Shown here: positions 45,156-52,772 of the stretch, piece after piece | How the letters are laid out: each line of letters opens with the position of its first letter | How positions within the stretch are numbered: position 1 is the first letter of the stretch | Source of the DNA: Bacillus_BA songklensis | GTDB lineage: Bacteria; Bacillota; Bacilli; Bacillales; Bacillaceae_H | DNA length: 64,000 nt | Assembly: GCF_042649685.1 (NCBI RefSeq) | Contig: NZ_JBHRZT010000020.1 | Location: forward strand, 738,668-802,667 | Direction of reading: 5' to 3' | The notes under the pieces: model-generated | The model's input: only the letters and a program-made list of their open reading frames with translations | What the model was told of the DNA's origin: nothing | Database searches by the model: none | Translations under genes and position numbers: made by a program

Positions 45156-46349
45156 TCAGCCGGACATGTTTGACTCAGCTAAGTCACCTTTTTCCAAATT
45201 TTTAATAAAAAATGTTAACGCACACCCCACTAATGTGAGAACACTAAAAAAGCCGTAGACTGTAGACACGGTGTATTTTTCTAACATAAGACCGCCTAAG
45301 AAAGTGCAAAACCAGCTCCCCAATCCATTCCCCATAGCTGCATACAAAGATACGGCTGTTGCTCTTACATTCGTTGGTGCCAAGTCCCGTACATATTGTA
45401 AAGCGGCCGGGATAAACAAACCGGTTGAAAATCCTTGCAAGATAGTTGTTGCATAGACTATCGTTAAAGACGGCTCAAAGAAATAAAGTGTCCAGCGAAC
45501 AAGTGCAATAAAAGATGACAATAATAAAATGTGCAAGATTCCCAGTTTTTGAATCCAGGAGCTCGCAAATTTCATGAAGGGCGCTTCACTTCCCGCAGCG
45601 AATAAGAAAGCGAGACCAACACCGGTTAATGTACCGCCTAGACCTGTAATATAAAGGCTAAAGTAGAAATTGTTGGCATAAATGGGACCAAAGATCAAAA
45701 ATGTGGCCAGCAAAAACAGCATGAATTTAGGCATTTTGACTAAGCGGGAAACATCTTCCCGCAAATTCACCTTCAGCGTTTGACTTTCTTTCGGCAGCTG
45801 CCATGCAAACAATGCCGCTAAAAATAAAACAACCGCAAATACGTAAAAAATGATCTTTAAGCCAAAAGTTTCTGCCAATCTCCCCACAACCAATACAGAC
45901 ACGGCAAAGCCGATTGCTCCCCACAGACGAATTGCTCCATAGTTGCCGTTTGCTTTTTGAACATAATTTAACGCGATACTATCAGAAATCGGGATAATGG
46001 AACTCTGGAAAAATGCCAGCAATGCAGCTATCACTAAAAATGCCGCATATTGCTCGATAAAAGAAAAGAAATAGCCAACCATTCCCGTCCCCATTAGAGT
46101 AAGCGTTAAAACCAAACGCGGTTTTTGAGTGTAATCAGCAATCATTCCCCACAGCGGCTGAATAAAAATCATCACGACAGGACTGATAGACATAATCGTC
46201 CCTACTTCCGCTCCTGATAGCCCCACAACATCTGATAAATAAACGGAAAGAAGAGGAAATAACCCTCCGATTCCAAAAAAGACAAGAAAATAAAAAAGTA
46301 CAAAAACGGCTTTCGTATAGCCTTTTTCTTTATTTAGGGCTAACTGCAT
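45156..46349 (-). CDS. MFS transporter (LacY/nucleoside-symporter-like)
   Basis: A 397-residue membrane protein with about 12 predicted helices and MFS features. It starts YTKAVFVLFYFLVFFGIGGLFPLLSVYL and has the loop 2-3 motif GMIADYTQKPR. The pattern (MFS_1-like, with WGAIGFAVSVLVVGRL in helix 5) resembles the PhnE/HcaT and nucleoside symporter branch, but the substrate cannot be told. AGGTGG lies 10 nt before the ATG. It is single, with stem-loops on both sides. Confidence 0.8.
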   Translation of the reverse strand: MQLALNKEKGYTKAVFVLFYFLVFFGIGGLFPLLSVYLSDVVGLSGAEVGTIMSISPVVMIFIQPLWGMIADYTQKPRLVLTLTLMGTGMVGYFFSFIEQYAAFLVIAALLAFFQSSIIPISDSIALNYVQKANGNYGAIRLWGAIGFAVSVLVVGRLAETFGLKIIFYVFAVVLFLAALFAWQLPKESQTLKVNLREDVSRLVKMPKFMLFLLATFLIFGPIYANNFYFSLYITGLGGTLTGVGLAFLFAAGSEAPFMKFASSWIQKLGILHILLLSSFIALVRWTLYFFEPSLTIVYATTILQGFSTGLFIPAALQYVRDLAPTNVRATAVSLYAAMGNGLGSWFCTFLGGLMLEKYTVSTVYGFFSVLTLVGCALTFFIKNLEKGDLAESNMSG

Positions 46350-46403
46350 ACATAAGATGCCACCTTTTTAAAGTGATAGATTAGTAGTTTTAGAGACTAA
46401 AGA

Positions 46404-46442
46404 AAGAACCGCTTTCCCTGCACAAGAGAGAGCGGTTTTTTC
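46404..46442 (-). terminator. Terminator between pepV and the MFS gene
   Basis: GAACCGCT pairs with AGCGGTTTTTTC around a 17-nt loop; on the minus strand T-rich TTCTTTCTTT follows. Confidence 0.65.
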
Positions 46443-46491
46443 ATCAAATGTATTTTATCATAATTGACTATAAATTGGTGAAAATAATTTT

Positions 46492-46635
46492 GAGGGTGTC
46501 TCAAAGAACATCCTTTTGAGACACCCTCCTGCGATGGACCGTCATTATAAATCCAAGAAAATCAAGCATGGCGTTGACGCCCATCACAGGAAAAATGGAT
46601 GATTACCGTCATCTGGAGGCTTTTGAGTCAGCCCC
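46492..46635. repeat. IS1182-like non-autonomous element next to pepV
   Basis: A 144-bp segment with ends GAGGGTGTCTCAAAG (left) and, inverted, GGGGCTGACTCAAAAGCC (right). It contains GACCGTCATTATAAATCC, found in related form at 42850 and 50870. The left end is itself a hairpin (GGGTGTCTCAAA with TTTTGAGACACCC). The right end stops 1 nt from the pepV stop codon. Confidence 0.65.
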
Positions 46636-46636
46636 T

Positions 46637-48046
46637 TTATTTCGCTAATTCGTATATAGCTTGTGCATAAATGGCCGCGGCTTTTAACATATCTTCAATC
46701 ATGATATATTCGTCCTTTTGATGGGCCAATTCCTCTCGGCCAGGGAATAATGGTCCGAATGCTACCCCTGCTTTCAATGAACGGGCATAAGTGCCTCCAC
46801 CAATGGAAAGCAATGTCGCCTCTTCCCCTGTTTGTTCCGTATACACTTTCTGTAACGTTTTAATCAGCTCATGATCTTGTTCTACATGATGAGGTTTGGA
46901 ATCAGAGACATTTTCCACGTTCATATGATAAGCTGCACTCATTTGACGAATCGTATCAATCGTTTTTTCAATGTTCGCTGTAACCGGATAACGGGTATTG
47001 ACACCTATTTTACCGCCCTTTGTTTTATCATAATGAAGAATACCCACATTGATCGTTAACTTTCCTGTAATATCATCACTGTAGTTTACGTTCAGCTTCT
47101 CACCTGTCGTATCTCCCACAAAATATTGATACACGTACCCGATGAACTCTTTTGCCTGCTCATCCAACGGCAATGTATGTAAAAACTGACTTAATATCAA
47201 GCCCGCATTTTCCCCTAATTCAGGAACGCTGCCATGAGCTGATACCCCTTCAAGCTTTAATGTAACGAGTTGGCCTTCCACGTTGACCTTTCCCTGTAAT
47301 TCACGCTCTTGCAAAAAGGTTTCGAAAGAAGAAGAAAGATCAACAGAAGAATCATTTACGACCAAAATAGCTTCCGCAAAATCAGGAACCATATTATATC
47401 TTCTGCCTGACTGGAATGTTTTTAATACTATTGTCCCTTCTGTTGATAAACTGCTGTTTTGGATCAAATCAAAGTCGGCAATCCCTTTTTCGGCATAAAT
47501 AATGGGGAAATCCGCATCGGGCGCAAAACCCATTATTGGCATTTCTTCGTGCTTGAAGTAGTGATCCACACATTGCCAGCTGCTTTCTTCATCGGTTCCC
47601 AAAATGATACGGACCCTTTTATTTAATGGCAGATTCAATTCTTTTACGATCTTCATCGCATAATAGGCTGCCATTGTTGGTCCCTTGTCATCAATGGCAC
47701 CGCGCGCATAAATGTTCCCATCTTTGATTTCCGCTCCATATGGATTGGTAGACCACCCATCGCCTTCAGGAACAACGTCCACATGACAAAGAATGCCAAT
47801 TAGTTCTTTTCCGCTTCCCATTTCAATATGGCCTGCATAGCCATCTACATTTTTCGTCTTGAATCCGTCTTTTTCGCCCAGTTGCAGCAAATGGGTTAAA
47901 GCACGGTGGATTCCTTCTCCAAAAGGCATCTCTTTCGTTTTGGTCGATTCGTCCAGCACGCTTTTGATTTGCAAAAATTGTTGCGTATCTTGAATCAGCT
48001 GCTCTTTTCGTTTTTCCACTTCATTCAACCAATTGATGTTTTCCAT
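46637..48046 (-). CDS. pepV: Dipeptidase PepV (M20)
   Basis: A zinc dipeptidase of the M20 family that hydrolyses a broad range of dipeptides. The 469-residue protein has the metal motifs GILCHVDVVPEGDGW (His and Asp), RGAIDDKGP (bridging Asp), GTDEESSW (catalytic Glu pair), FAPDADFP and the last HQKDEYI. The start at 48046 (MENINWLNE) has AAGGAG 10 nt upstream; an ATG at 48070 is less likely. Corresponds to YtjP of B. subtilis. Confidence 0.92.
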   Translation of the reverse strand: MENINWLNEVEKRKEQLIQDTQQFLQIKSVLDESTKTKEMPFGEGIHRALTHLLQLGEKDGFKTKNVDGYAGHIEMGSGKELIGILCHVDVVPEGDGWSTNPYGAEIKDGNIYARGAIDDKGPTMAAYYAMKIVKELNLPLNKRVRIILGTDEESSWQCVDHYFKHEEMPIMGFAPDADFPIIYAEKGIADFDLIQNSSLSTEGTIVLKTFQSGRRYNMVPDFAEAILVVNDSSVDLSSSFETFLQERELQGKVNVEGQLVTLKLEGVSAHGSVPELGENAGLILSQFLHTLPLDEQAKEFIGYVYQYFVGDTTGEKLNVNYSDDITGKLTINVGILHYDKTKGGKIGVNTRYPVTANIEKTIDTIRQMSAAYHMNVENVSDSKPHHVEQDHELIKTLQKVYTEQTGEEATLLSIGGGTYARSLKAGVAFGPLFPGREELAHQKDEYIMIEDMLKAAAIYAQAIYELAK

Positions 48047-48391
48047 GATCCGATTACTCCTTTTCGTCATCTACTTTCTCACTTTATCACATTTTTTTTT
48101 GAAAACAAAAGGGAAGAACATGGGCAAAACAAAGCAGGATTTTTCAGTCTAAATTTTCAGTCTTTTTAATAAAATGTAACAAAACAGGAATAATAAAGGA
48201 GGGTGTTACAGAGAAATTACATAATCATATCAGTTTTTTGTAAATATTGTGTTAATTTGTGCATTTGCCTTTTAATTTCCAATGGATTTTGTGTACAATA
48301 TAATTGTAGAAATTTTTACTTTAATAGTGCTTGACATCTTAGAGTGGGTAGTAAGCTTTGCCATGCGAAAAAATGATAAGGAAGTGGTTGT

Positions 48392-48613
48392 TTGAAACCT
48401 TCAACTAACCGAATGCTAACTCGTATCAAAGCAGTCTACATGTTTATCCGTAAAAATGGAACAGTGACTACACAGGAACTGGTGGATGAATTTGGTATTA
48501 CACCAAGAACCATTCAACGAGATTTAAACGTGTTAGCATATAACGACCTAGTTCACAGCCCGAGCCGTGGCAGATGGGCAACTACAAGCAAAAAAGTAAG
48601 GATGTCGTCATAA
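48392..48613 (+). CDS. ytzE: DeoR-type HTH protein YtzE
   Basis: A 73-residue protein that consists only of a DeoR-family winged helix-turn-helix (TTQELVDEFGITPRTIQRDLNVL). It lacks the sugar-binding domain of full regulators, as does B. subtilis YtzE, which it matches almost throughout. The start is TTG with AAGGAAGTGG upstream. Target genes unknown. The preceding 320 nt hold AT-rich promoter sequence and nothing else I can identify. A terminator follows. Confidence 0.9.
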   Translation: MKPSTNRMLTRIKAVYMFIRKNGTVTTQELVDEFGITPRTIQRDLNVLAYNDLVHSPSRGRWATTSKKVRMSS

Positions 48614-48692
48614 TAAAATGGCATGGAAGTAAAAATGATATAAAGACAAGCACTTAAATATGGTACACCCATATAATGATTGAAATAATTTA

Positions 48693-48727
48693 GAAAAGAA
48701 CCTTTCATTGTAAAAGGTTCCTTTTTT
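48693..48727. terminator. Shared terminator ytzE / rsuA
   Basis: AAAAGAACCTTT pairs with AAAGGTTCCTTTTTT around a 7-nt loop between converging genes. Confidence 0.85.
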
Positions 48728-48731
48728 CTGG

Positions 48732-49457
48732 TCATATATCTGTTGGTGTATAAGATTGTAATAATTCTATCTCTTCCTCCGTTAATTCTCTATATTCTCC
48801 AAGCTCCAACCTGTCATCCAGCTGCAACGGTCCCATCGAGATTCTCTTTAAATACGTCACTTTTTTCCCTACCGATTCAAACATTCGTTTCACTTGATGA
48901 AATTTGCCTTCCGTAATCGTTAACTCAATCTCTGATCTGTCCCCGCTTGATAAAACGGTTAGCTTAGCCGGTTTGGTCATATATCCATCATCCAGTATCA
49001 CACCCTGCTTAAAAGCTTCTACATCTTCTCCTGTCACAGGCGCGTTAATGCGGGCAAAATATGTTTTTGGTACATGTTTTTTAGGAGACAATAACTTATG
49101 TGATAGTTGTCCGTCATTTGTCAGCAATAAAAATCCTTCTGTATCCTTATCCAGCCGCCCTACCGGAAAAGGCTCATATACCGCATCCTCCAACTCCAAC
49201 AAATCTACAACCGTTTTTTGCTGCAAATCTTCCGTTGCCGAAATAACCCCTTGCGGTTTATTCATCATTAAATAAATAAATTCTTTATAAGAAACGATTT
49301 CTCCATGGACGGTTACTTCTTGCTCATCCGGATTGACCTGTGTTTTTGGATCCTTAACTACTTCTTCATCTACCTTAACAGCCCCGGATTTCAATAACCC
49401 TTTCACTTCTTTTCTGCTGCCGTATCCAACGTTAGCCAGTAATTTGTCAATTCTCAT
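48732..49457 (-). CDS. 16S rRNA pseudouridine synthase RsuA-like (YtzG)
   Basis: A 241-residue pseudouridine synthase of the RsuA/RluB/E/F group. It has an N-terminal S4 domain (about 1-55) and the catalytic motif RLDKDTEG at 101-108, with the active-site Asp103, and the closing KRISMGPLQL. In B. subtilis the equivalent ytzG is described as RsuA-type, making a pseudouridine in 16S rRNA. AGAGGTG lies before the ATG. Substrate assignment rests on family and place. Confidence 0.88.
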   Translation of the reverse strand: MRIDKLLANVGYGSRKEVKGLLKSGAVKVDEEVVKDPKTQVNPDEQEVTVHGEIVSYKEFIYLMMNKPQGVISATEDLQQKTVVDLLELEDAVYEPFPVGRLDKDTEGFLLLTNDGQLSHKLLSPKKHVPKTYFARINAPVTGEDVEAFKQGVILDDGYMTKPAKLTVLSSGDRSEIELTITEGKFHQVKRMFESVGKKVTYLKRISMGPLQLDDRLELGEYRELTEEEIELLQSYTPTDI

Positions 49458-49523
49458 TTTTACACCTCTAACTGTCTAAATCTCCCTATATTGTACCACG
49501 ATATTTACTTCTCTATTTTCTTT

Positions 49524-49637
49524 CTATATAAATCCAACTTAATCTCTCGACATAAGCCGAGTTGCTTTATTCTATTCATGGCTTTTTTGTTCTTGCATCC
49601 TGGATAAGCTAAAAAGGTTCAATGTGGATTTATATAG
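49524..49637. repeat. Multi-hairpin element with perfect ends, copy 4
   Basis: A 114-bp element with perfect 13-nt inverted ends (CTATATAAATCCA and TGGATTTATATAG). Near the right end is GATAAGCTAAAAAGGTTC, the tail module also found at 29457. It lies between rsuA and the 49719 gene. Confidence 0.72.
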
Positions 49638-49663
49638 TCAAGAATAGGCATTTGCTCTATTTC

Positions 49664-49688
49664 ACATTCGTCTATTTTACATACACTA
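49664..49688 (+). promoter_or_regulatory. Possible sigma-K/sigma-E promoter
   Basis: CATACACTA fits the sigma-K -10 consensus CATANNNTA, with AC 14 nt upstream as a minimal -35. The first eight bases also fit a sigma-E -10. The gene start is 30 nt downstream. It suggests mother-cell expression, but the -35 is weak. Confidence 0.45.
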
Positions 49689-49718
49689 AGGTGTAAACTT
49701 AAAAAGGAGTGAATTTCA

Positions 49719-49946
49719 ATGTATTCTTATTATTATGATTCTATGTATAATATCCCTCAACAGGTTTATGAACCAGTGTATGGTGTATCTCAAGAGACTT
49801 ATGATCAATGGTATGATGGACGCCAACAATTTCCGGGCGGATTTGGTCAACAATTTGGCCAACGCTTAAATCGTCTTGAAAGAGAGGTAGAGCGTCTTGA
49901 CAGACGTGTCAGCCGAATCGAGCGCAGATTAGGGATGGGATTTTAA
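49719..49946 (+). CDS. Small Tyr/Gln-rich coiled-coil protein, unknown
   Basis: A 75-residue protein preceded by AAAAAGGAG 8 nt before the ATG. Residues 1-40 are rich in Tyr, Gln and Gly (MYSYYYDSMYNIPQQVYEP). Residues 48-71 form a short, highly charged coiled coil (LNRLEREVERLDRRVSRIER). A mother-cell type promoter upstream and the composition suggest a spore coat or cortex protein, but this is inference. A strong terminator follows, so it is a real, separately transcribed gene. Confidence 0.75.
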   Translation: MYSYYYDSMYNIPQQVYEPVYGVSQETYDQWYDGRQQFPGGFGQQFGQRLNRLEREVERLDRRVSRIERRLGMGF

Positions 49947-49971
49947 AAAAAGAAAGGGGAGTCCTTCTCCA

Positions 49972-50005
49972 CGGGCTGTCGAGAAACCTCGACAGCCTAT
50001 TTATT
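49972..50005 (+). terminator. Terminator of the 49719 gene
   Basis: GGCTGTCGAG and CTCGACAGCC form a perfect 10-bp stem with a 4-nt loop, followed by TATTTATTTGTC and six T. Confidence 0.88.
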
Positions 50006-50080
50006 TGTCTTTTTTCTTCATTTATTCACCGCGTTAATTTGTTATAATATACGTAACTTGATTGAGACGGTGAATCCTTT

Positions 50081-50299
50081 ATGTTTCATACAAGAAAAGA
50101 AACCCAAAATGAAATAGAATTTGTCTGCATCCATGATTTAGTGCCGAAGGATCATCTTCTTTGCAAAATGGATCAGTATATTGATTTTTCCTTCATTTCC
50201 TAAAAGGTTCGTCCTTTCTACTGCGAGGACAACGGTCGCCCTTCTTTGGATCCTCTTATTTTATTTAAAATGGTGTTCATCAGGGCTGACTCAAAAGCC
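50081..50299 (+). pseudogene. IS1182-family transposase 5' remnant
   Basis: The first codons read MFHTRKETQNEIEFV, LVPKDHLLCKMDQYIDFSFI, a stop (TAA) and then KVRPFYCEDNGRPSLDPLILFKM. This is the N-terminus of an IS1182-type DDE transposase. One in-frame nonsense codon interrupts it at about 50201. The frame then runs into GGGCTGACTCAAAAGCC (50283-50299), which looks like an IS1182 end, so the body and C-terminus are deleted. The next 115 nt (to 50415) hold nothing I recognise. Confidence 0.82.
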
Positions 50300-50448
50300 T
50301 TCAGAAAAAAACGTTCATGTTTTTTGATCAGATAGACAAAACTAAAAAGAATGATTGCTTCATCCCTTTTAAGATTTTAACAGAAGCAAAAGCCCCTCTT
50401 ACCGGTTATAAAGATTAATAAATCAACATACAGATGAGGTGTGATTCC

Positions 50449-50616
50449 TTGGAGGAAGTCGTCTTAGCACTTGTAACGGGAGGTTTTGTGGGTTTTTTAT
50501 TCACGCTATTCCGTTTACCATTACCTGCTCCACCAGTTTTAGCGGGCGTAGCAGGAATAATCGGCATTTATTTAGGACATAAGTTGTTTAACTGGGTTTC
50601 TATTTTCTTTAAATGA
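50449..50616 (+). CDS. XapX-domain small membrane protein
   Basis: A 55-residue protein with two hydrophobic segments separated by a Pro-rich turn (LFRLPLPAPPVLAGVAGIIG), the hallmark of the XapX domain. The start is TTG at 50449, since GAGGTG lies 7 nt upstream; the ATG at 50434 would overlap that site. Function unknown; such proteins are often near transporters or hydrolases. Here it lies between an IS remnant and a repeat. Confidence 0.78.
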   Translation: MEEVVLALVTGGFVGFLFTLFRLPLPAPPVLAGVAGIIGIYLGHKLFNWVSIFFK

Positions 50617-50629
50617 GCTTACAAAGGTT

Positions 50630-50742
50630 CTCGTATAAGCGATTGCCAAGAACCCTTAATGCCGCTTGGTGATCGCTTATGCGTAAAGAATTTGACATGG
50701 GCGTTTTTGGCTCATGTCAAATTCTTTACGTGGATTTATATA
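50630..50742. repeat. Multi-hairpin element, two consecutive stems, copy 5
   Basis: Two stems in a row. The first (50636-50681) pairs ATAAGCGAT..CCAAG with GCTTGG..ATCGCTTAT. The second (50682-50730) is a perfect 18-bp stem, CGTAAAGAATTTGACATG with its complement. The end TTACGTGGATTTATATA (50726-50742) is the family terminus. Between the stems is the core GCTTATGCGT. Confidence 0.72.
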
Positions 50743-50746
50743 TATT

Positions 50747-50853
50747 TTTTCTTTCCAAATTAATACTCCAATTAGTGCGATGGCTGCCGTACTTACTCCA
50801 GACCAAACAGCATAGGCCTCAATGTGTATAAACTCAACATACCTATTAGATAA
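50747..50853 (-). pseudogene. SMR-family efflux protein remnant
   Basis: The minus strand reads LSNRYVEFIHIEAYAVWSG, then VSTAAIALIGVLIWKEK. The AYAVWSG block followed by IALIGVLIW is the helix 3 region of small multidrug resistance (EmrE/QacC-type) proteins. Upstream and downstream parts are missing; the 3' side runs straight into the end of the copy 5 hairpin element. There is no start or stop of its own. Confidence 0.68.
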
Positions 50854-50861
50854 ACTAAGAC

Positions 50862-50974
50862 TAAAAGAGAGGACCCGTCATGAAAATCCAGCAAAACCAG
50901 AGGATTCCGTGACGGGTCCGTTCAGTAAAGATCAACTTTTGTCATTGATTAGAGACTTATGGGACAGCCTCCTT
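50862..50974. repeat. IS1182-end-like element at the murJ 3' end
   Basis: On the minus strand it begins GGAGGCTGTCCCATAAGTC, typical of IS1182 ends, 1-3 nt after the murJ stop codon, and continues with GGACCCGTCACGG and ATGACGGGTCC, which form a stem. The same arrangement lies at 42850 and 46492. Confidence 0.62.
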
Positions 50975-50975
50975 T

Positions 50976-52616
50976 TTACACACTCTTTTGCCTTAATAAC
51001 TTTCGACGGATGGTATTTTCCAATCGCTTACCCATTACCTTTTCCAACAAACCAGAGCGATATGATGCATAGAAATAAACCCCTGCTCCAATGATGGCTC
51101 CTGTCATCGAAATCACTCCCGAAGCGAGACGTCCATCCTCATACGTCATAAACAATGATAGGCTATATTGTACCGATAAAACGGCTAACCCCATTAATAA
51201 AGCAAAAATCGTCATTAATAATGATCGCTTAATGAGCACCTGGAAATCATAATGTGCATGTTTTTTAATCATATAAAACGTATACACAATCGAAACCGTA
51301 TAGCCTAAAGCGGTCGCTAAAATAGAGCCAATTTCATGGAACACGAAAATGAATGGCATATTAAACACGATTTTTACTAAAAGACCAAGCACTAAGCTAA
51401 TGACAGCATATTTCTGTTTATTAATTCCTTGCAAAATAGCCGCATTCACTGTAAAAAACGAAAACCATAAAGCTAAAGGAGCGTAAATTCGAAGGATAGC
51501 TCCGCCGGCAACTGCCGCATCTTTGACGTCATATAAAAAACCATAGATTGGATAAGATAGGACCGCCAAGCCGATAACAGCTGGAAGAACCAAAAAGACA
51601 ATCGTTTGGTATGTTTGGTCAATTTGATGCTTTAAAAGAGCATGGTCACCGTCTGTAAAGGATTTAGTGATGGTCGGTACAAGCGTCAATCCAAATGCTG
51701 TTGCGATGGAAAGTGGAATCATCACCAATTTCGGCACCCATGTTTGGATGATTCCAAACATGTACTCTGTTTTCTCCTTCTCTCCCGCTGCAATCATTGC
51801 CTTATTAAACGTGTATTGATCGACATATTGAAATAAAGGAATGGCCAGGCCGATAAACACAAACGGCCCTGCGTATGTGAACAACTCTTTAAACATTTGG
51901 GCTGTTGTAATATTAGAAGGTTCAATACTTTCCTCCAATAGTTTGTCCAAATGCGGCTTTCTTTTCTTCCAATACCAAAACAGCACAACAAGACCTCCGA
52001 GCGCCCCTACAAACGCAGCAAACGTGGCAAAGCCAACAGCCGTTGCAACCGTTCCGTGATACACCTTAATAACAATATAAGCGGCAACTAATAAGAAGAC
52101 GATACGGACAAGCTGTTCGACCACTTGAGACACAGCTGTCGGACCCATCGATTGGTGTCCCTGAAAAAAACCTCGAATAATACTCATCATCGGGACAATG
52201 ATAAGGGCTATACTGACCATTCGGATGACCATTGTTACATCTTCAACTGAGTTTTCCAGCCCTTCGCTTCCTAACGTCGCTTTGGCGATAGAAGGCGCAG
52301 TCATGTAAAGAACAGCAAAAGCTAAAAAGCCTGTTACCAACATCAGTTTTATTCCAGCACGAAATAACCTTCTGCTTGTATAATAATCTCCCATCGCGTT
52401 ATACTTGGATACGAACTTTGAAACGGCCATCGGTACGCCCGCTGTGGCCAAACTTAAATAAATGGTATATTGTGCATATCCGTACCCGAATAAGGTACCT
52501 CCCAATGTTCCCACAAGGGCATAAAAAGGAAATAAATAGATCATTCCTAAGATACGTGAAGCATACGTCCCTAATGTTAAGACAAACGTTCCTCGTAAAA
52601 GTTTAGAATCAGACAT
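50976..52616 (-). CDS. murJ: Lipid II flippase MurJ (YtgP)
   Basis: A 546-residue, 14-helix MOP/MviN-type flippase. YtgP is the MurJ of B. subtilis, which moves lipid II across the membrane. Sequence marks: MSDSKLLRGTFVLTLGTYASRILGMIY at the start, RGFFQGHQSMGPTAVSQVVEQLVRI in helices 4-5, and the basic C-terminal end. GGAGG lies before the ATG. It is full length; an IS-like end lies directly after its stop codon. Confidence 0.92.
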   Translation of the reverse strand: MSDSKLLRGTFVLTLGTYASRILGMIYLFPFYALVGTLGGTLFGYGYAQYTIYLSLATAGVPMAVSKFVSKYNAMGDYYTSRRLFRAGIKLMLVTGFLAFAVLYMTAPSIAKATLGSEGLENSVEDVTMVIRMVSIALIIVPMMSIIRGFFQGHQSMGPTAVSQVVEQLVRIVFLLVAAYIVIKVYHGTVATAVGFATFAAFVGALGGLVVLFWYWKKRKPHLDKLLEESIEPSNITTAQMFKELFTYAGPFVFIGLAIPLFQYVDQYTFNKAMIAAGEKEKTEYMFGIIQTWVPKLVMIPLSIATAFGLTLVPTITKSFTDGDHALLKHQIDQTYQTIVFLVLPAVIGLAVLSYPIYGFLYDVKDAAVAGGAILRIYAPLALWFSFFTVNAAILQGINKQKYAVISLVLGLLVKIVFNMPFIFVFHEIGSILATALGYTVSIVYTFYMIKKHAHYDFQVLIKRSLLMTIFALLMGLAVLSVQYSLSLFMTYEDGRLASGVISMTGAIIGAGVYFYASYRSGLLEKVMGKRLENTIRRKLLRQKSV

Positions 52617-52772
52617 GAATGTGCCTCCAATATTGCAACTTACATAATGATAATAGTGATATGGCAGAAAATAAGCAAGTAAACATACTGCGTACCGAAT
52701 AATTGTAACGGAACTTTTGATTTTTGTCAGGTACTGAAGTCATGTTTTAGAAAAGAACAGGTTGGTGAAAAG

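Noticed and set aside
48330..48391. TTGACA near 48330 as a ytzE promoter
   Set aside because: No -10 lies at 16-18 nt spacing; the best TATAAT-like sequence is upstream of it.
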